A stretch of DNA of 64,000 nt from Brevibacillus dissolubilis (GCF_006170445.1 NZ_VCNA01000009.1:1-64000), one strand, 5' to 3'. Positions 37,501 through 45,652 are shown, counted from the first letter of the stretch. Notes: generated by a model from the sequence alone, not told the origin. Translations and numbers: made by a program.

Positions 37501-37970
37501 GCTTTGTCGGGGCCGATAGACGACGAATCCTTAACACCGTCGTTTTGCCCTTCTGACGGGTCGGGGTTGTTCTTACTTTTCCAGTCATCGAGCATACTAT
37601 CGTTTTCAGGACGTTCCCAATGAATTGGAGGTTCTTTTGGTTCTTTGACTGGTGTTGGTGTTGGTGTCGGTGTTGGTGTCGGTGTTGGCACTGGTGTTGG
37701 AGGTTTCGGTGTTGGCACTGGTGTTGGCGGTTTCGGCGTTGGTGTTGGTGTCGGTATTGGCACTGGTGTTGATGTTTGTTTTGGAAGCGGCTTATAATCC
37801 GGCGTTTGTGAAAGTTTAGGCTGGTTTGCTGCCAAGTTCATTGCTTTATTACTAATGAAAAGTGTATCTTGACTAGATGATGTTGTTGTAACCTGCTGCT
37901 TTGGAGGTTGCAAAATGGTAGTTGTTGTAGCTGCAGGTAGTCTAGAAGTTGAAGTGCTTATCCGTGGCAC
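34518..37970 (-). CDS. leaderless giant cell-wall hydrolase: stalk domains, helical repeats, muramidase, M15-type peptidase (cassette 2)
   Basis: An 1150-residue protein starting at GTG (AGGAGG, 7-base spacing). In order: a Ser/Thr-rich N-terminus without a signal peptide; a Pro-Thr linker (about 65-110); two stalk-domain pairs (about 160-410, e.g. GNAMLPLRAVLEHLGA, RLMIPARFIGEALGL); two unnamed helical repeats (LWWQVATG; LYFKVARGDF); a lysozyme-like domain (LADHESSGG with likely catalytic Glu, GYAGKYQMGELAL, ASGLLAGAHLLGPGG); and a C-terminal M15/VanY-like peptidase (DWHGTGFGVDLD, matching HxTGxxVD, and HYNHLHMS). It would cut both glycan and peptide. It is paralogous to the 24.4-26.9 kb protein, which lacks the peptidase. 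GC is lower than in flanking genes. Confidence 0.85.
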   Translation of the reverse strand: MPRISTSTSRLPAATTTTILQPPKQQVTTTSSSQDTLFISNKAMNLAANQPKLSQTPDYKPLPKQTSTPVPIPTPTPTPKPPTPVPTPKPPTPVPTPTPTPTPTPTPVKEPKEPPIHWERPENDSMLDDWKSKNNPDPSEGQNDGVKDSSSIGPDKAQGEINFNIRVEIDGEELDLQKNGYMSEKGNAMLPLRAVLEHLGAKVTYDVQTKTITAITDEIELVMKADSKYATVIQDGKSKEIELKEPMSLKDGYSFLPARMLENVFGADVDWNDDTKTVVINTKKVDDEEKDINAPARVVVNGTRIILSRTPYVEDGQAMLPFRDISDAIGANMDVEYDKKGKATVIITHGNTKVTVKEGDDFGYINGKKVSFDVSSEMKDNRLMIPARFIGEALGLAVDWNKDDKTITFTNKNQKTQTDDKLYNSHAEFKAAWDAKVSNSNLSKAEQDKIIKNLKDLWWQVATGEDKVYTTADRTHGAVRGLLDRIELLKQDLVTKGFKDVELEWSNYYNQATEAALDFVNGNNGGKQASGVIAYEVLRKQNEGKEIKIGNKTVDFSTFIKFQVFANGIKFNEKDWYRNDANEGDVDKFKEKLDTMQRAFYSLKSDSNKVISDAFDLAISKRRNAGWEQIVTRKVSELYFKVARGDFSGTFYKEKNSKIANAYLDVLSGMNRLLDSKGFEKGDYQPRDFINEGAKIARQFLEGIESGNRKAAYDAYKAFEKYMQTEKVVCDYKTFEDFVKFQVYKNGWKYGVGADQDTATIIDAQKYMGELQKILKNPPVENQPQGGYGQFLKLLADHESSGGDYKVVNRLGYAGKYQMGELALVEAGFYLGDKTSKNDYIGGWTDKAQKLGVNSLDDFLNNPNAQEIAIVEFHKKYWSYISKHSDKIGTQIHGVTVTASGLLAGAHLLGPGGVDQLFGGKKHYNEDANGVPVDGNGTPITKYMKNMGNLDLTELLGYNPDEGKLGNNPPNPPGKSGKYYDYKPTVFGTEGKKKYHLTEQEASTYLIDLKKNKPENIILATSVSSNFYIRKGSLDALTNFANEYKQLTGKKLVVTSTWRKDDPDWHGTGFGVDLDTENAPRDRNGEVRYPPGSPAKKELELLIELGVKHGFGGIIHGDVDVIAKMKAKHPDANIFQMDDHYNHLHMSYIR
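37648..37770. repeat. tandem GGTGTTGGTGTC-type repeat encoding the Pro-Thr linker
   Basis: Short units of about 6-12 bp encode (PT/PV)n and PKPPTPVP stretches in the giant hydrolase. The repetition makes slippage and length variation between strains likely. Confidence 0.75.
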
Positions 37971-38531
37971 GTATTTGCCTCCTATTACATTTTAGAATTA
38001 CTGAATAAAATCTCTCGTGTTTATAATTCTGAATTTTTTAACAATAAAACACATGAAATATTAATGTTAGTATAGCTCCTTGTTTTTCTATTACTATCTT
38101 TATCGCAACCCAATCCCTACTCCCATTAAAAGATCCCTTTGTATAGTACAAAATAACTGTACTTTAGATATACTAAAGTAATTATAAATACAATAAAAGC
38201 CATGTCAACGTAATTATTTACATGGCTTTTATATAGTGGTTAAAGATACGTAAATGAGATATTGTATTATATTTACTAATAAAGTAAGTATGCAAACCGA
38301 TAGCGATCTCCAATTTTTTGTAGGTGATAGGAGAAAACTTTCTTTGACTAGTAGAGTATTATCTGAAGCAACATTCGTATTCGGAAATTCACCGCATAAG
38401 TTAGCTCTGTCCATGAGAAACAAAAGGTAAGGGAAGCATTTATATTTCTAATTTCCACCCATTATCGATCATTGGGAACCACTGTGAGCCAAAAGAAAAA
38501 AACACACCAAAAACCCGGTGCATTTTTCCCA
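37971..38531. other. 561-bp AT-rich intergenic region
   Basis: No convincing gene. It must hold the minus-strand promoter of the giant hydrolase gene. A perfect 13-bp inverted repeat, ATAAAAGCCATGT (38193-38205) with ACATGGCTTTTAT (38220-38232), looks like a terminator and suggests a small transcript or a lost gene around 38240-38420. Confidence 0.5.
38193..38232. terminator. terminator-like perfect inverted repeat
   Basis: A 13-bp perfect stem with a 14-base loop, ending in A/T-rich sequence on both sides. There is no obvious real gene at either end. Confidence 0.55.
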
Positions 38532-40229
38532 TCAACCCAACCCATATTCCTTTATCTTATTATACAAAGTCCCTCTCGAAATCCCCAGCAAGCTCGCTGC
38601 CGCACTCTTATTCCCATACGTTTTCCGCAAAGCCTGCTCGATCTCGACCGCCTCTGTATTTTTCACAACCGTTTTTGGTGTATCCATTTCACTCTTTTTC
38701 TCGTCGGTTTGTTTTTCCATCCACTTGTTTTTGATAGGTTCAGGCAAATGCTCACAGGTGATAGACGGCTTGTCGTTGAGGATGATCAACCGCTCAATTG
38801 TGTTGCGCAGCTCACGGATATTTCCGGGCCAATCATAATTGATGAGCTGGATCATCGCTTCCGAGTCGATGTCTGGAACCGGCTTTTTATACTTGGAGCC
38901 AAATTCCTGAACGAATGTGTCGACCAGTGCTACGATGTCCTCTTTTCTGGAGCGCAGAGGCGGGATGTCGATCGTGATCACAGATAGCTGATAATACAGT
39001 TTCTCATTAAAATTCCCTGCCTTGAGGAGAACATCAATCGATTGGGAGGTAGAGGTGATGATTCTGGTAGGAGCGGTGATCTTCTCGGCCCCACCCACCC
39101 GGTAGAAACGATGGTCCATTAAGTAGTCTAATAACTTTCCTTGCGTAGAAAGCGGCATTTTATCAATATCTTCAATATACAACGTACCGTCTAAAGCCTG
39201 CTCGATTCTGCCGATTTGTAATGTCTGCTGGTCGGATGTGAAGGGGTTCTTTTGAAAACCGAAGAGCTCGATTTCTAAGAGAGCAGACGGAATGACCGAA
39301 CAGTTCAGGGTGATAAAAGGTCCGTCCGCTTTTGTGCCGCCATAGTGGATGGCTTGAGCCAGCATTTCCTTTCCGGCCCCGGATTCTCCCATGATATGAA
39401 CCGGAATATCTGCATGCGCGACCTTTTGGGCCATTTTCAAGGCTTCCTGAAATTGAGGGCTTCCACTTACCATGGCCGCGAATGGATTGGACTTCGGAAC
39501 GAATACCGATGAGTTGGAGTCCAGTTCTTCGTTGAGCCGAATGATATTGGTGATATTGTGCTCGGTCGCCACCCCGCCGATGATGCGATTGTCGATGATA
39601 ATAGGCGAAGCGTTGATCAGAACGTGTGTATCCTTATTAGGCCGATGATACTGCCCTCTGACAGGGCGTCCTTCATTTAAGATGCGGTGAAGGACAATCG
39701 AATCATCGCTAAAGTGGGCACCTATTTTTTTCCCTACTATATATTCTTTACTGATCTTGTACGTCTCTTCCGCTGTTGAATTCCAATAGACAACATTACC
39801 GGCTTCGTCTACAGCGGTAACAGAGTCATTGATGGTCTCCGCCAAAGTTTGAAAATAGGCACAAATCTGTCGGTTCGAAATCTCCAGATGGTCGATCCGC
39901 TTTTCCGCTGTCAGTATACCGATGAAATCCTTTTCATTTTTGATCAGAACGGGTCTGCGCCAATCCACTTCTGATTGGGCAAGCTGATCAGTGGTGGCGA
40001 CCGTGGATGGAAGCCACTGAAGCTGTGTCAGCCAATCGATTATCGTTGCAGAGTCGTCACCCAAAGCCATCAGACTGTATTCATAGTCATGAATGATAAA
40101 GTATGTTGTACCTGCCACCACAACGACAAATTTATACTCATTCAGTTTCGGTTTGATTTCGGTTAATGATGTATGATCATTTACGATGATAAAGGAGTAC
40201 TCAAGTTGAGATTGTGTGCTATTGAACAT
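38532..40229 (-). CDS. PAS-AAA+-Fis transcriptional regulator lacking GAFTGA
   Basis: A 565-residue regulator. It has an N-terminal sensory region, a PAS domain (about 125-235), an NtrC-type AAA+ domain (about 255-480) and a C-terminal Fis-type HTH (AAASLLGISRGTLYNKIKEYG). Walker A is intact (GESGAGKE) and IPPLRSRKEDI carries the arginine finger. The sigma-54 loop GAFTGA is replaced by NPFTSD, and Walker B reads LYIEDI instead of LxLDEI. It is therefore unlikely to be a normal sigma-54 activator and may work like TyrR on vegetative promoters. Its neighbours are putP and the P5C dehydrogenase gene, so it is probably the proline-responsive regulator. Confidence 0.85.
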   Translation of the reverse strand: MFNSTQSQLEYSFIIVNDHTSLTEIKPKLNEYKFVVVVAGTTYFIIHDYEYSLMALGDDSATIIDWLTQLQWLPSTVATTDQLAQSEVDWRRPVLIKNEKDFIGILTAEKRIDHLEISNRQICAYFQTLAETINDSVTAVDEAGNVVYWNSTAEETYKISKEYIVGKKIGAHFSDDSIVLHRILNEGRPVRGQYHRPNKDTHVLINASPIIIDNRIIGGVATEHNITNIIRLNEELDSNSSVFVPKSNPFAAMVSGSPQFQEALKMAQKVAHADIPVHIMGESGAGKEMLAQAIHYGGTKADGPFITLNCSVIPSALLEIELFGFQKNPFTSDQQTLQIGRIEQALDGTLYIEDIDKMPLSTQGKLLDYLMDHRFYRVGGAEKITAPTRIITSTSQSIDVLLKAGNFNEKLYYQLSVITIDIPPLRSRKEDIVALVDTFVQEFGSKYKKPVPDIDSEAMIQLINYDWPGNIRELRNTIERLIILNDKPSITCEHLPEPIKNKWMEKQTDEKKSEMDTPKTVVKNTEAVEIEQALRKTYGNKSAAASLLGISRGTLYNKIKEYGLG

Positions 40230-40339
40230 ACTAAAATCCTTTCTAGCCTTTTTATCACTTTAACATACATATAACTGAGTTTTCTACCTAATCGCAATCT
40301 TTTATGTAAGTTACTAAAATAGGAATACGCTGGAAAAGT

Positions 40340-40381
40340 AAAAAAGCTGAACCCGTATCAAATACAGGTATCAGCTTTTTT
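40340..40381 (-). terminator. terminator after putP
   Basis: AAAAAGCTGA-acc-GTAT pairs with ATAC-aggt-TCAGCTTTTT. It lies 28 bases past the putP stop. Confidence 0.75.
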
Positions 40382-40408
40382 CATCAACAGAGTGTACAGC
40401 TTCCTTAC

Positions 40409-41872
40409 TTACGCAGATTGCTTGTACTGATCAAATTCCTTGGAAACTTCTGTATCTGGTGCTGGAGTCAGCAGGCTGACAATCCAGATCGCCGCCAGAC
40501 CTACGATGAATCCTGGAATGATCTCATACAGACTGCTTACTAATGCCGGAACACTTGCCCAGATGATAACGGTAGCAGCACCACCGATGATTCCGGCCAG
40601 AGCGCCCCATTTATTCATCCGTTTCCAGTACAGGCTCAGGAGGATTACCGGGCCAAAAGCAGCACCGAAGCCTGCCCAGGCATATCCAACGAGCGAGAGA
40701 ATCGTTCCTGTCTTATCAAATGCGATGACGACAGCAATCACGGAGACAATCAATACAGAAAGGCGGCTGACGAGCATCAGTTCTTTATCAGATGCGGATC
40801 TGCGGAAGAATGTGCGATAGACATCCTCTGTCAGTGAGCTTGCCGTAACCAGAAGCTGCGAAGAAATCGTACTCATCACGGCTGCCAATAATGCGGCCAG
40901 CAGGAAGCCGGTAATTAATGGATGGAACAAAATTTCACTCAGCTTAATAAAGATGGTCTCTGGGTCAGACAAGTCGAGTCCATTCTTGGAATAGTAGGCC
41001 AATCCGATGAATCCGGTAAACATAGCACCACCGACAGAAAAGATCATCCAGCCCATCCCGATGCGTGTTGCTTTTTTGATTTCTTTCACAGACGAGATCG
41101 CCATAAAGCGGACGATAATATGTGGCTGACCGAAGTAGCCCAAGCCCCACGCCATCAGGGAAATAATGCCCATCACTGTGGTTCCTGTGAAAATATCAAA
41201 CATTTTCGGATCAATTGCTTTGATCTCATCAAATGCTGGTCCGATGCCCCCCACTTCCATAATGGTGACAACCGGTACAAGAATCAGCGCGATCACCATA
41301 ATCAGACCTTGTACGAAATCGGTCCAGCTAACCGCCAAAAATCCACCAAACAACGTATAACCAATAACTACCGCTGCGATAATCCAAAGTCCTACCTGGT
41401 AATCGAGATTAAAGGTTGTCTCAAAAAGAACCCCACCTGATACCATCCCAGAAGATACATAGAAGGTAAAGAAAATAATAATGACAAGTCCAGAGGTCAA
41501 ACGCAAGATAGAAGATTTATCACCAAAGCGATTCTCCAGGAAAGCCGGGATCGTCATCGAGTTGTTGGCGATCTCCGTATAGGTTCTAAGTCTCGGAGCC
41601 ACATAAAGCCAGTTGAGATAGGCACCAATGGTTAAGCCAATCGCAATCCATGATGCACTCAAGCCCTGCGTATACATCGCACCGGGCAGACCCATAAGCA
41701 GCCATCCACTCATGTCAGATGCACCAGCACTCAGTGCGGTAACAGCTGCTCCAAGCCCCCTGCCTCCCAACATGTAGTCGGACAGATTGGACGTACGCTT
41801 GTAAGCGAAATAACCGATGAACAGCATACCAACCATGTAAATACCGATAGAAATTAGGATCTGTGTGTTCAA
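40409..41872 (-). CDS. putP: sodium/proline symporter
   Basis: A 487-residue, 12-13 helix SSS-family symporter importing proline with Na+. Signatures are GRGLGAAVTALSAGASDMSGWLLMGLPG (helix 2, Na+ and substrate contacts), NNSMTIPAFLENRFGD, YTLFGGFLAVSWTDFVQGLIM and LLAAVMSTISSQLLVTASSLTEDVYR. It lies 86 bases downstream of the P5C dehydrogenase gene on the same strand, with no terminator between, so they form one operon. Confidence 0.95.
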   Translation of the reverse strand: MNTQILISIGIYMVGMLFIGYFAYKRTSNLSDYMLGGRGLGAAVTALSAGASDMSGWLLMGLPGAMYTQGLSASWIAIGLTIGAYLNWLYVAPRLRTYTEIANNSMTIPAFLENRFGDKSSILRLTSGLVIIIFFTFYVSSGMVSGGVLFETTFNLDYQVGLWIIAAVVIGYTLFGGFLAVSWTDFVQGLIMVIALILVPVVTIMEVGGIGPAFDEIKAIDPKMFDIFTGTTVMGIISLMAWGLGYFGQPHIIVRFMAISSVKEIKKATRIGMGWMIFSVGGAMFTGFIGLAYYSKNGLDLSDPETIFIKLSEILFHPLITGFLLAALLAAVMSTISSQLLVTASSLTEDVYRTFFRRSASDKELMLVSRLSVLIVSVIAVVIAFDKTGTILSLVGYAWAGFGAAFGPVILLSLYWKRMNKWGALAGIIGGAATVIIWASVPALVSSLYEIIPGFIVGLAAIWIVSLLTPAPDTEVSKEFDQYKQSA

Positions 41873-41958
41873 ATGAATCCCCCATTCTCAGAACAATGTT
41901 CATTAAGCTTACTATATTTATTAGGGAAATGTCCCACGTAAGAGGCCACTTCCTTTAT

Positions 41959-43536
41959 TTACTTGTAAACAATTTTTCTAGATTTCAATTTAGCTTGAGT
42001 AAATAAAAGCAGATAGTCGTATCCACCAGCTTTTGAATCTGTACCGGACATATTAAAGCCGCCAAACGGATGTGCTCCCACTAAGGCACCTGTACATTTT
42101 TTGTTGATATAAAGGTTGCCGCAGTGCATATGTTCGAGCGCATAAGCGATGCGTTCTTCATCCTGTGAATGATAGGCACCGGTCAATCCATAATCGGTAT
42201 CATTATAGATATCGATGGCTTCCTGCCAGTCAGTTGCTTTCGCGAGCGCGAGCACAGGCCCAAAAATCTCCTCCTGCATGATGCGTGCTTTTGGTGCCAC
42301 ATCCGCAAATACGGTTGGTTCAATATAGAAGCCATTCCCACTTGCTCTTGAACCGCCTGTCAGCAGTCTGCCTTCTGTCTTGCCGATTTCGATATAACTC
42401 ATGATCTTATCAACAGACCTCTGATCGATCACCGGACCGATTGGATGGTTCTCCTCAGGCAAACCAACCGCTAACTGTTTGGTTAAGTTGGTTACCTTTT
42501 CAACTACTTGGTCATACACCGATTCGACAATGATCGCTCTGGAGCCGGCAGAACATTTTTGCCCCTGGAAACCAAAGGCTGACGCTACGATTGCCCCGGC
42601 TGCTGCATCCAAATCAGCTGTCTCATCAACAACAATGCCGTCCTTACCGCCCATCTCGGCGATGACACGTTTTAACCATAATTGGCCTGGTTGAACCTTT
42701 GAAGCTCTTTCATAGATTCGACATCCCACCGCGCGTGAACCTGTGAATGAGATAAAACGGGTCTGTGGGTGTTCAACCAAATACTCACCCACTTCGATAC
42801 CGTCTCCAGGCATAAAGTTGAGGACACCCGCAGGAAGACCAACCTCGTCCATCAATTCAACGAATTTGGCTGCAATCACAGGGGTTGCATCAGCCGGTTT
42901 CAACACGACGGTATTACCTGATACAATCGCGGCTACGGTTGTCCCGGCCATTATTGCCAACGGGAAGTTAAACGGAGAAATGACAATTCCTACACCAAGG
43001 GGGATATACGTAATATGATTCTCTTCCCCTTCGATTTTGGTAAGCGGCTGATGAAGGCTTGTCTCGCTGAGGCGGATCATTTCTCTTGCATAGAACTCGA
43101 GAAAATCAATCGCCTCGGCTGTATCCGCATCTGCTTCCGCCCAGTTTTTACCTGATTCATAGATCAGATAAGCAGAAAACTCGTGCTTGCGCTGTCTCAT
43201 GAGATCTGCTGCTTTGAATAAATATGCAGCACGCTCTGCAGGAGGCACCTTTTTCCATGTTTCAAATGTTTTCAAAGCTTCTTGCATCGCTTTTTCTGCT
43301 AACTCTTTCGATCCTTTACTGACAGAACCGATGACCTCATCTACATTTCCCGGATTGATGGAAATGGTCTGCTCTTCAGTAAACAGCTTTTCATCACCGA
43401 TCACGAGCGGATACGTCTTGCCCAGCTCCTGTTTTACTTTTGACAGAGCGGCATACATCGCTTGCTTATTCTCTTCCAGAGAGAAATTCGTGAAGGGTTC
43501 GTTTTGAAATGGGGTTTGCTGAATTAGAGTTGTCAA
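41959..43536 (-). CDS. rocA: L-glutamate gamma-semialdehyde (delta-1-pyrroline-5-carboxylate) dehydrogenase
   Basis: A 525-residue NAD-dependent enzyme oxidising P5C/glutamate semialdehyde to glutamate. It is an ALDH-superfamily protein: [26 protein letters not shown] (NAD binding), [11 protein letters not shown] (general base Glu), [15 protein letters not shown] (catalytic Cys) and [10 protein letters not shown]. The length and the C-terminal [11 protein letters not shown] match RocA/PruA. It is the first gene of the operon with putP. The usual companion proline dehydrogenase gene is absent from the window. Confidence 0.95.
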   Translation of the reverse strand: MTTLIQQTPFQNEPFTNFSLEENKQAMYAALSKVKQELGKTYPLVIGDEKLFTEEQTISINPGNVDEVIGSVSKGSKELAEKAMQEALKTFETWKKVPPAERAAYLFKAADLMRQRKHEFSAYLIYESGKNWAEADADTAEAIDFLEFYAREMIRLSETSLHQPLTKIEGEENHITYIPLGVGIVISPFNFPLAIMAGTTVAAIVSGNTVVLKPADATPVIAAKFVELMDEVGLPAGVLNFMPGDGIEVGEYLVEHPQTRFISFTGSRAVGCRIYERASKVQPGQLWLKRVIAEMGGKDGIVVDETADLDAAAGAIVASAFGFQGQKCSAGSRAIIVESVYDQVVEKVTNLTKQLAVGLPEENHPIGPVIDQRSVDKIMSYIEIGKTEGRLLTGGSRASGNGFYIEPTVFADVAPKARIMQEEIFGPVLALAKATDWQEAIDIYNDTDYGLTGAYHSQDEERIAYALEHMHCGNLYINKKCTGALVGAHPFGGFNMSGTDSKAGGYDYLLLFTQAKLKSRKIVYK

Positions 43537-43623
43537 AATTATCCGACTCCTATTGATGTAAATTTTTTATTCCATCTGTTTCTAAAAGCTGTTTCCGTAC
43601 GAACCCTTGACTGGTTGTGAGGT

Positions 43624-43698
43624 ATTGTTCGTTGTTCGTAAGCGACTGAACACTCCCTCAGAATCCTTGTTAACGTATACATTGTTGTTCGTTGTTTA
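43624..43698. repeat. direct repeats upstream of rocA, possible regulator sites
   Basis: ATTGTTCGTTGTTCGTA (43624-43640) and ATTGTTGTTCGTTGTTTA (43681-43698) are near-identical direct repeats, 57 bp apart. They lie 90-160 bases upstream of the rocA start, where an activator of this operon would bind. Confidence 0.5.
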
Positions 43699-43847
43699 AT
43701 CCCTTTACTTAATTTTATATTATTTTATACAAAAGTGTCTATATATTTTTTACATTAGCAACATTGTCAATTTAATACCATTGACATGCACGGTTTCTTA
43801 CCTGTTTTGAACAAGTTTGTATGATTGATTGACACTTTTTTATCGGT

Positions 43848-43903
43848 CAACTGCTGTCTGTGACCGTCCTTTCACGCCGAGCTTCTGCATGACGTTGCTG
43901 ATG
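43848..43903 (-). pseudogene. 56-bp gerE-derived fragment (direct repeat of gerE)
   Basis: It is identical at 53 of 56 positions, without gaps, to 45463-45518 inside gerE and is in the same orientation. On the minus strand it encodes ISNVMQKLGVKGRSQTAV. Similarity stops abruptly on both sides. Two of the three differences are third-position changes. It may be a remnant of a duplicated gerE, or one arm of an attachment site pair bracketing the ATP-grasp gene. Confidence 0.75.
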
Positions 43904-44275
43904 CGCACCCTTGGCAAACCATTGAGGCAGTACGATTCCCTTGATTCTGTCGCGATTTGTCTAGAAAAGTGCAGTAGATCCAGTTCTACGAACATTGGTT
44001 AACGGTCAATCTGAACATTCAAAGCCTTTGCTCAAAAGGTTGAAGATTTTCAAGCTACCTGTTATCCTAAATATATCAAAAGTCCTACGACTCGAAACTC
44101 ACTATCGTAAAAAACGTGTACCAATTCCCAACCAAGGCAGACTCCGAAGGTAAAGACAATCGCGTTGAGGGTGTAATGAAGTGCCGAGGTTGTAAGCCAC
44201 CTCGTTGCTCAAAGAAAAAATCAAAGCTAACGAAATCAAGCTCGGCATCGCACAAACGTAAATTACCGATACAAC

Positions 44276-44302
44276 AAAGCCAGCCTAAAAAACTGGCTTT
44301 TT
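44276..44302 (+). terminator. terminator-like hairpin in the ATP-grasp leader
   Basis: AAAGCCAG (44276-44283) pairs with CTGGCTTT (44293-44300), followed by TT. It lies 26 bases before the ATP-grasp start. It could end a small upstream transcript or act as an attenuator. Confidence 0.6.
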
Positions 44303-44327
44303 GCTATTTATACGACGGAGGTTAAAC

Positions 44328-45365
44328 ATGATTATTACAGATATGAAGTACGTAACTAGAGTAGTGAAGGAAGCGATTGAGATTGACACGTCAGACAAAT
44401 GCATCGTAACTTCCGAAGCTTACATCAAAGAACTTAGCAAAAAGTACCCGAAATCGTACAGGGATGCCCTTACGCTAAAGAACAAAGGTGTTGTGCGCGA
44501 GATCATCTCGAAGTCGTACCCTACCCTTCAATTCCTAGTAGGAACAAAAGATCAACTATTAAGTTCAGACCTCGGCTCACTAGCGTATCCTGTGATCCTA
44601 AAACCTAACATGGGTTATGGTAGCTTAGGAGTAAACGGAGCTGATTCAGAAACCGAACTAAGAGCACTCATCTCTATAGTAGGCTCTGGAGAGGTTTATG
44701 CAGAGGACGTAGTGTCAAGGTCCACACTTCTAATCGAAACACGAATCGAAGGTGAGGAATTCGCGGCAGACGCTTACTTCGACAGTTACGGGACTCCGGT
44801 CATCCTGAACATCTATAAAAGATCGTTTTTATCTTCCAATGACGTGTCAGACCGAATCTACTTATCCTCGTCTGACTTGGTTATGGAGAAGATTCATGAA
44901 GCAACTAAAGTGATGAACAGCTTGGCTCCTCTCGATCTCAGGGATTTCCCTGTTCATTTCGAATGGAGAACATGCTCAAGAACAGGTGAACCTGTTCCGA
45001 TTGAATTTAACCCGATCCGATTCGCTGGCTCCTTCACGTCTGATCTTACCTACTACGCGTACGGGTTTAACCCATATGTCATGTTCATCCGAGGTGAAAC
45101 ACCCAATTGGAGCGAAATTCACGCCTCTCACTCTGGCAGGAAGTACGGGTTCTTCTGCGCAGAGGGAACGTTCAGTGCCGTGGACTGGAACGGTTTATTC
45201 AGTAACTTTCCGAGAATGTTGAATTACTACAAGTCTAATGAGTACGATCCGCAGTTGTTCGGTGTAGTCTTCTTCGAGTACTTCAAAGAGGAGGACGTAG
45301 ATCATCTCCTCAGACTCGACTTATCAAAATTTAATCGGAGTGGTCAACTCGTTACAATAGGATGA
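44328..45365 (+). CDS. orphan ATP-grasp ligase
   Basis: A 345-residue stand-alone ATP-grasp enzyme: YPVILKPNMGYGSLGVNG (ATP-binding loop), IETRIEGEEFAADAYFD (ATP/Mg strand) and PIEFNPIRFAG (E-x-N-P-x-R, Mg2+ ligands). Such enzymes join a carboxylate to an amine or other nucleophile through an acyl phosphate. No peptide-precursor, carrier or partner gene is adjacent, so the substrate is unknown. ATG 44328 has GGAGG 6 bases upstream. Codon use and GC look unlike the neighbouring housekeeping genes, and the gene sits between gerE and a gerE fragment. Confidence 0.85.
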   Translation: MIITDMKYVTRVVKEAIEIDTSDKCIVTSEAYIKELSKKYPKSYRDALTLKNKGVVREIISKSYPTLQFLVGTKDQLLSSDLGSLAYPVILKPNMGYGSLGVNGADSETELRALISIVGSGEVYAEDVVSRSTLLIETRIEGEEFAADAYFDSYGTPVILNIYKRSFLSSNDVSDRIYLSSSDLVMEKIHEATKVMNSLAPLDLRDFPVHFEWRTCSRTGEPVPIEFNPIRFAGSFTSDLTYYAYGFNPYVMFIRGETPNWSEIHASHSGRKYGFFCAEGTFSAVDWNGLFSNFPRMLNYYKSNEYDPQLFGVVFFEYFKEEDVDHLLRLDLSKFNRSGQLVTIG

Positions 45366-45370
45366 CGCAA

Positions 45371-45412
45371 AAAAATACCTCCCCTCACTTCCATACACGG
45401 AAGTCGGGGAGG
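45371..45412. terminator. terminator between ATP-grasp gene and gerE
   Basis: CCTCCCC-TCACTTCC (45378-45392) pairs with GGAAGT-CGGGGAGG (45399-45412). The A run at 45369-45375 gives the minus-strand T tract for gerE. Confidence 0.78.
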
Positions 45413-45430
45413 CTGTTTGATAAGTACGTC

Positions 45431-45652
45431 TCAAATCTTCAGTTCTCCAAGTCGAACAAGTTCAACTACTGCCTGTGACCGTCCTTTCACGCCGAGCTTC
45501 TGCATTACGTTGCTGATGTGATTTCGGACTGTTTTCTCGCTGATGAAGAGTTGTCCTGCTATCTCTTTCGTTGTCTTATCCTGAACTAGGAGTTCAAATA
45601 CTTCTCTTTCACGATTGGTCAACAGTGGTTTACTCTGATCGCTACTCTTCAA
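45431..45652 (-). CDS. gerE: spore coat transcription regulator GerE
   Basis: A 73-residue LuxR-type HTH protein that acts late in the mother cell with sigma-K RNA polymerase to control coat genes. The sequence SKPLLTNREREVFELLVQDK, TTKEIAGQLFISEKTVRNHIS and NVMQKLGVKGRSQAVVEL is nearly that of Bacillus subtilis GerE. The start is set to TTG 45652, because AAGGAGG lies 10 bases upstream and the length then matches GerE. A GTG nine bases earlier is too close to that site. Confidence 0.96.
   Translation of the reverse strand: MKSSDQSKPLLTNREREVFELLVQDKTTKEIAGQLFISEKTVRNHISNVMQKLGVKGRSQAVVELVRLGELKI

Noticed and set aside
38229-38423. 64-residue minus-strand frame upstream of the giant hydrolase gene
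   Set aside because: No ribosome binding site, odd composition and its end coincides with a palindromic hairpin. It may be a decayed gene, but nothing supports it.
44116-44325. 69-residue Lys/Ser-rich plus-strand frame before the ATP-grasp gene
   Set aside because: It ends through a terminator-like hairpin and lacks a ribosome binding site. A leader RNA is more likely, though a precursor peptide for the ligase was considered.
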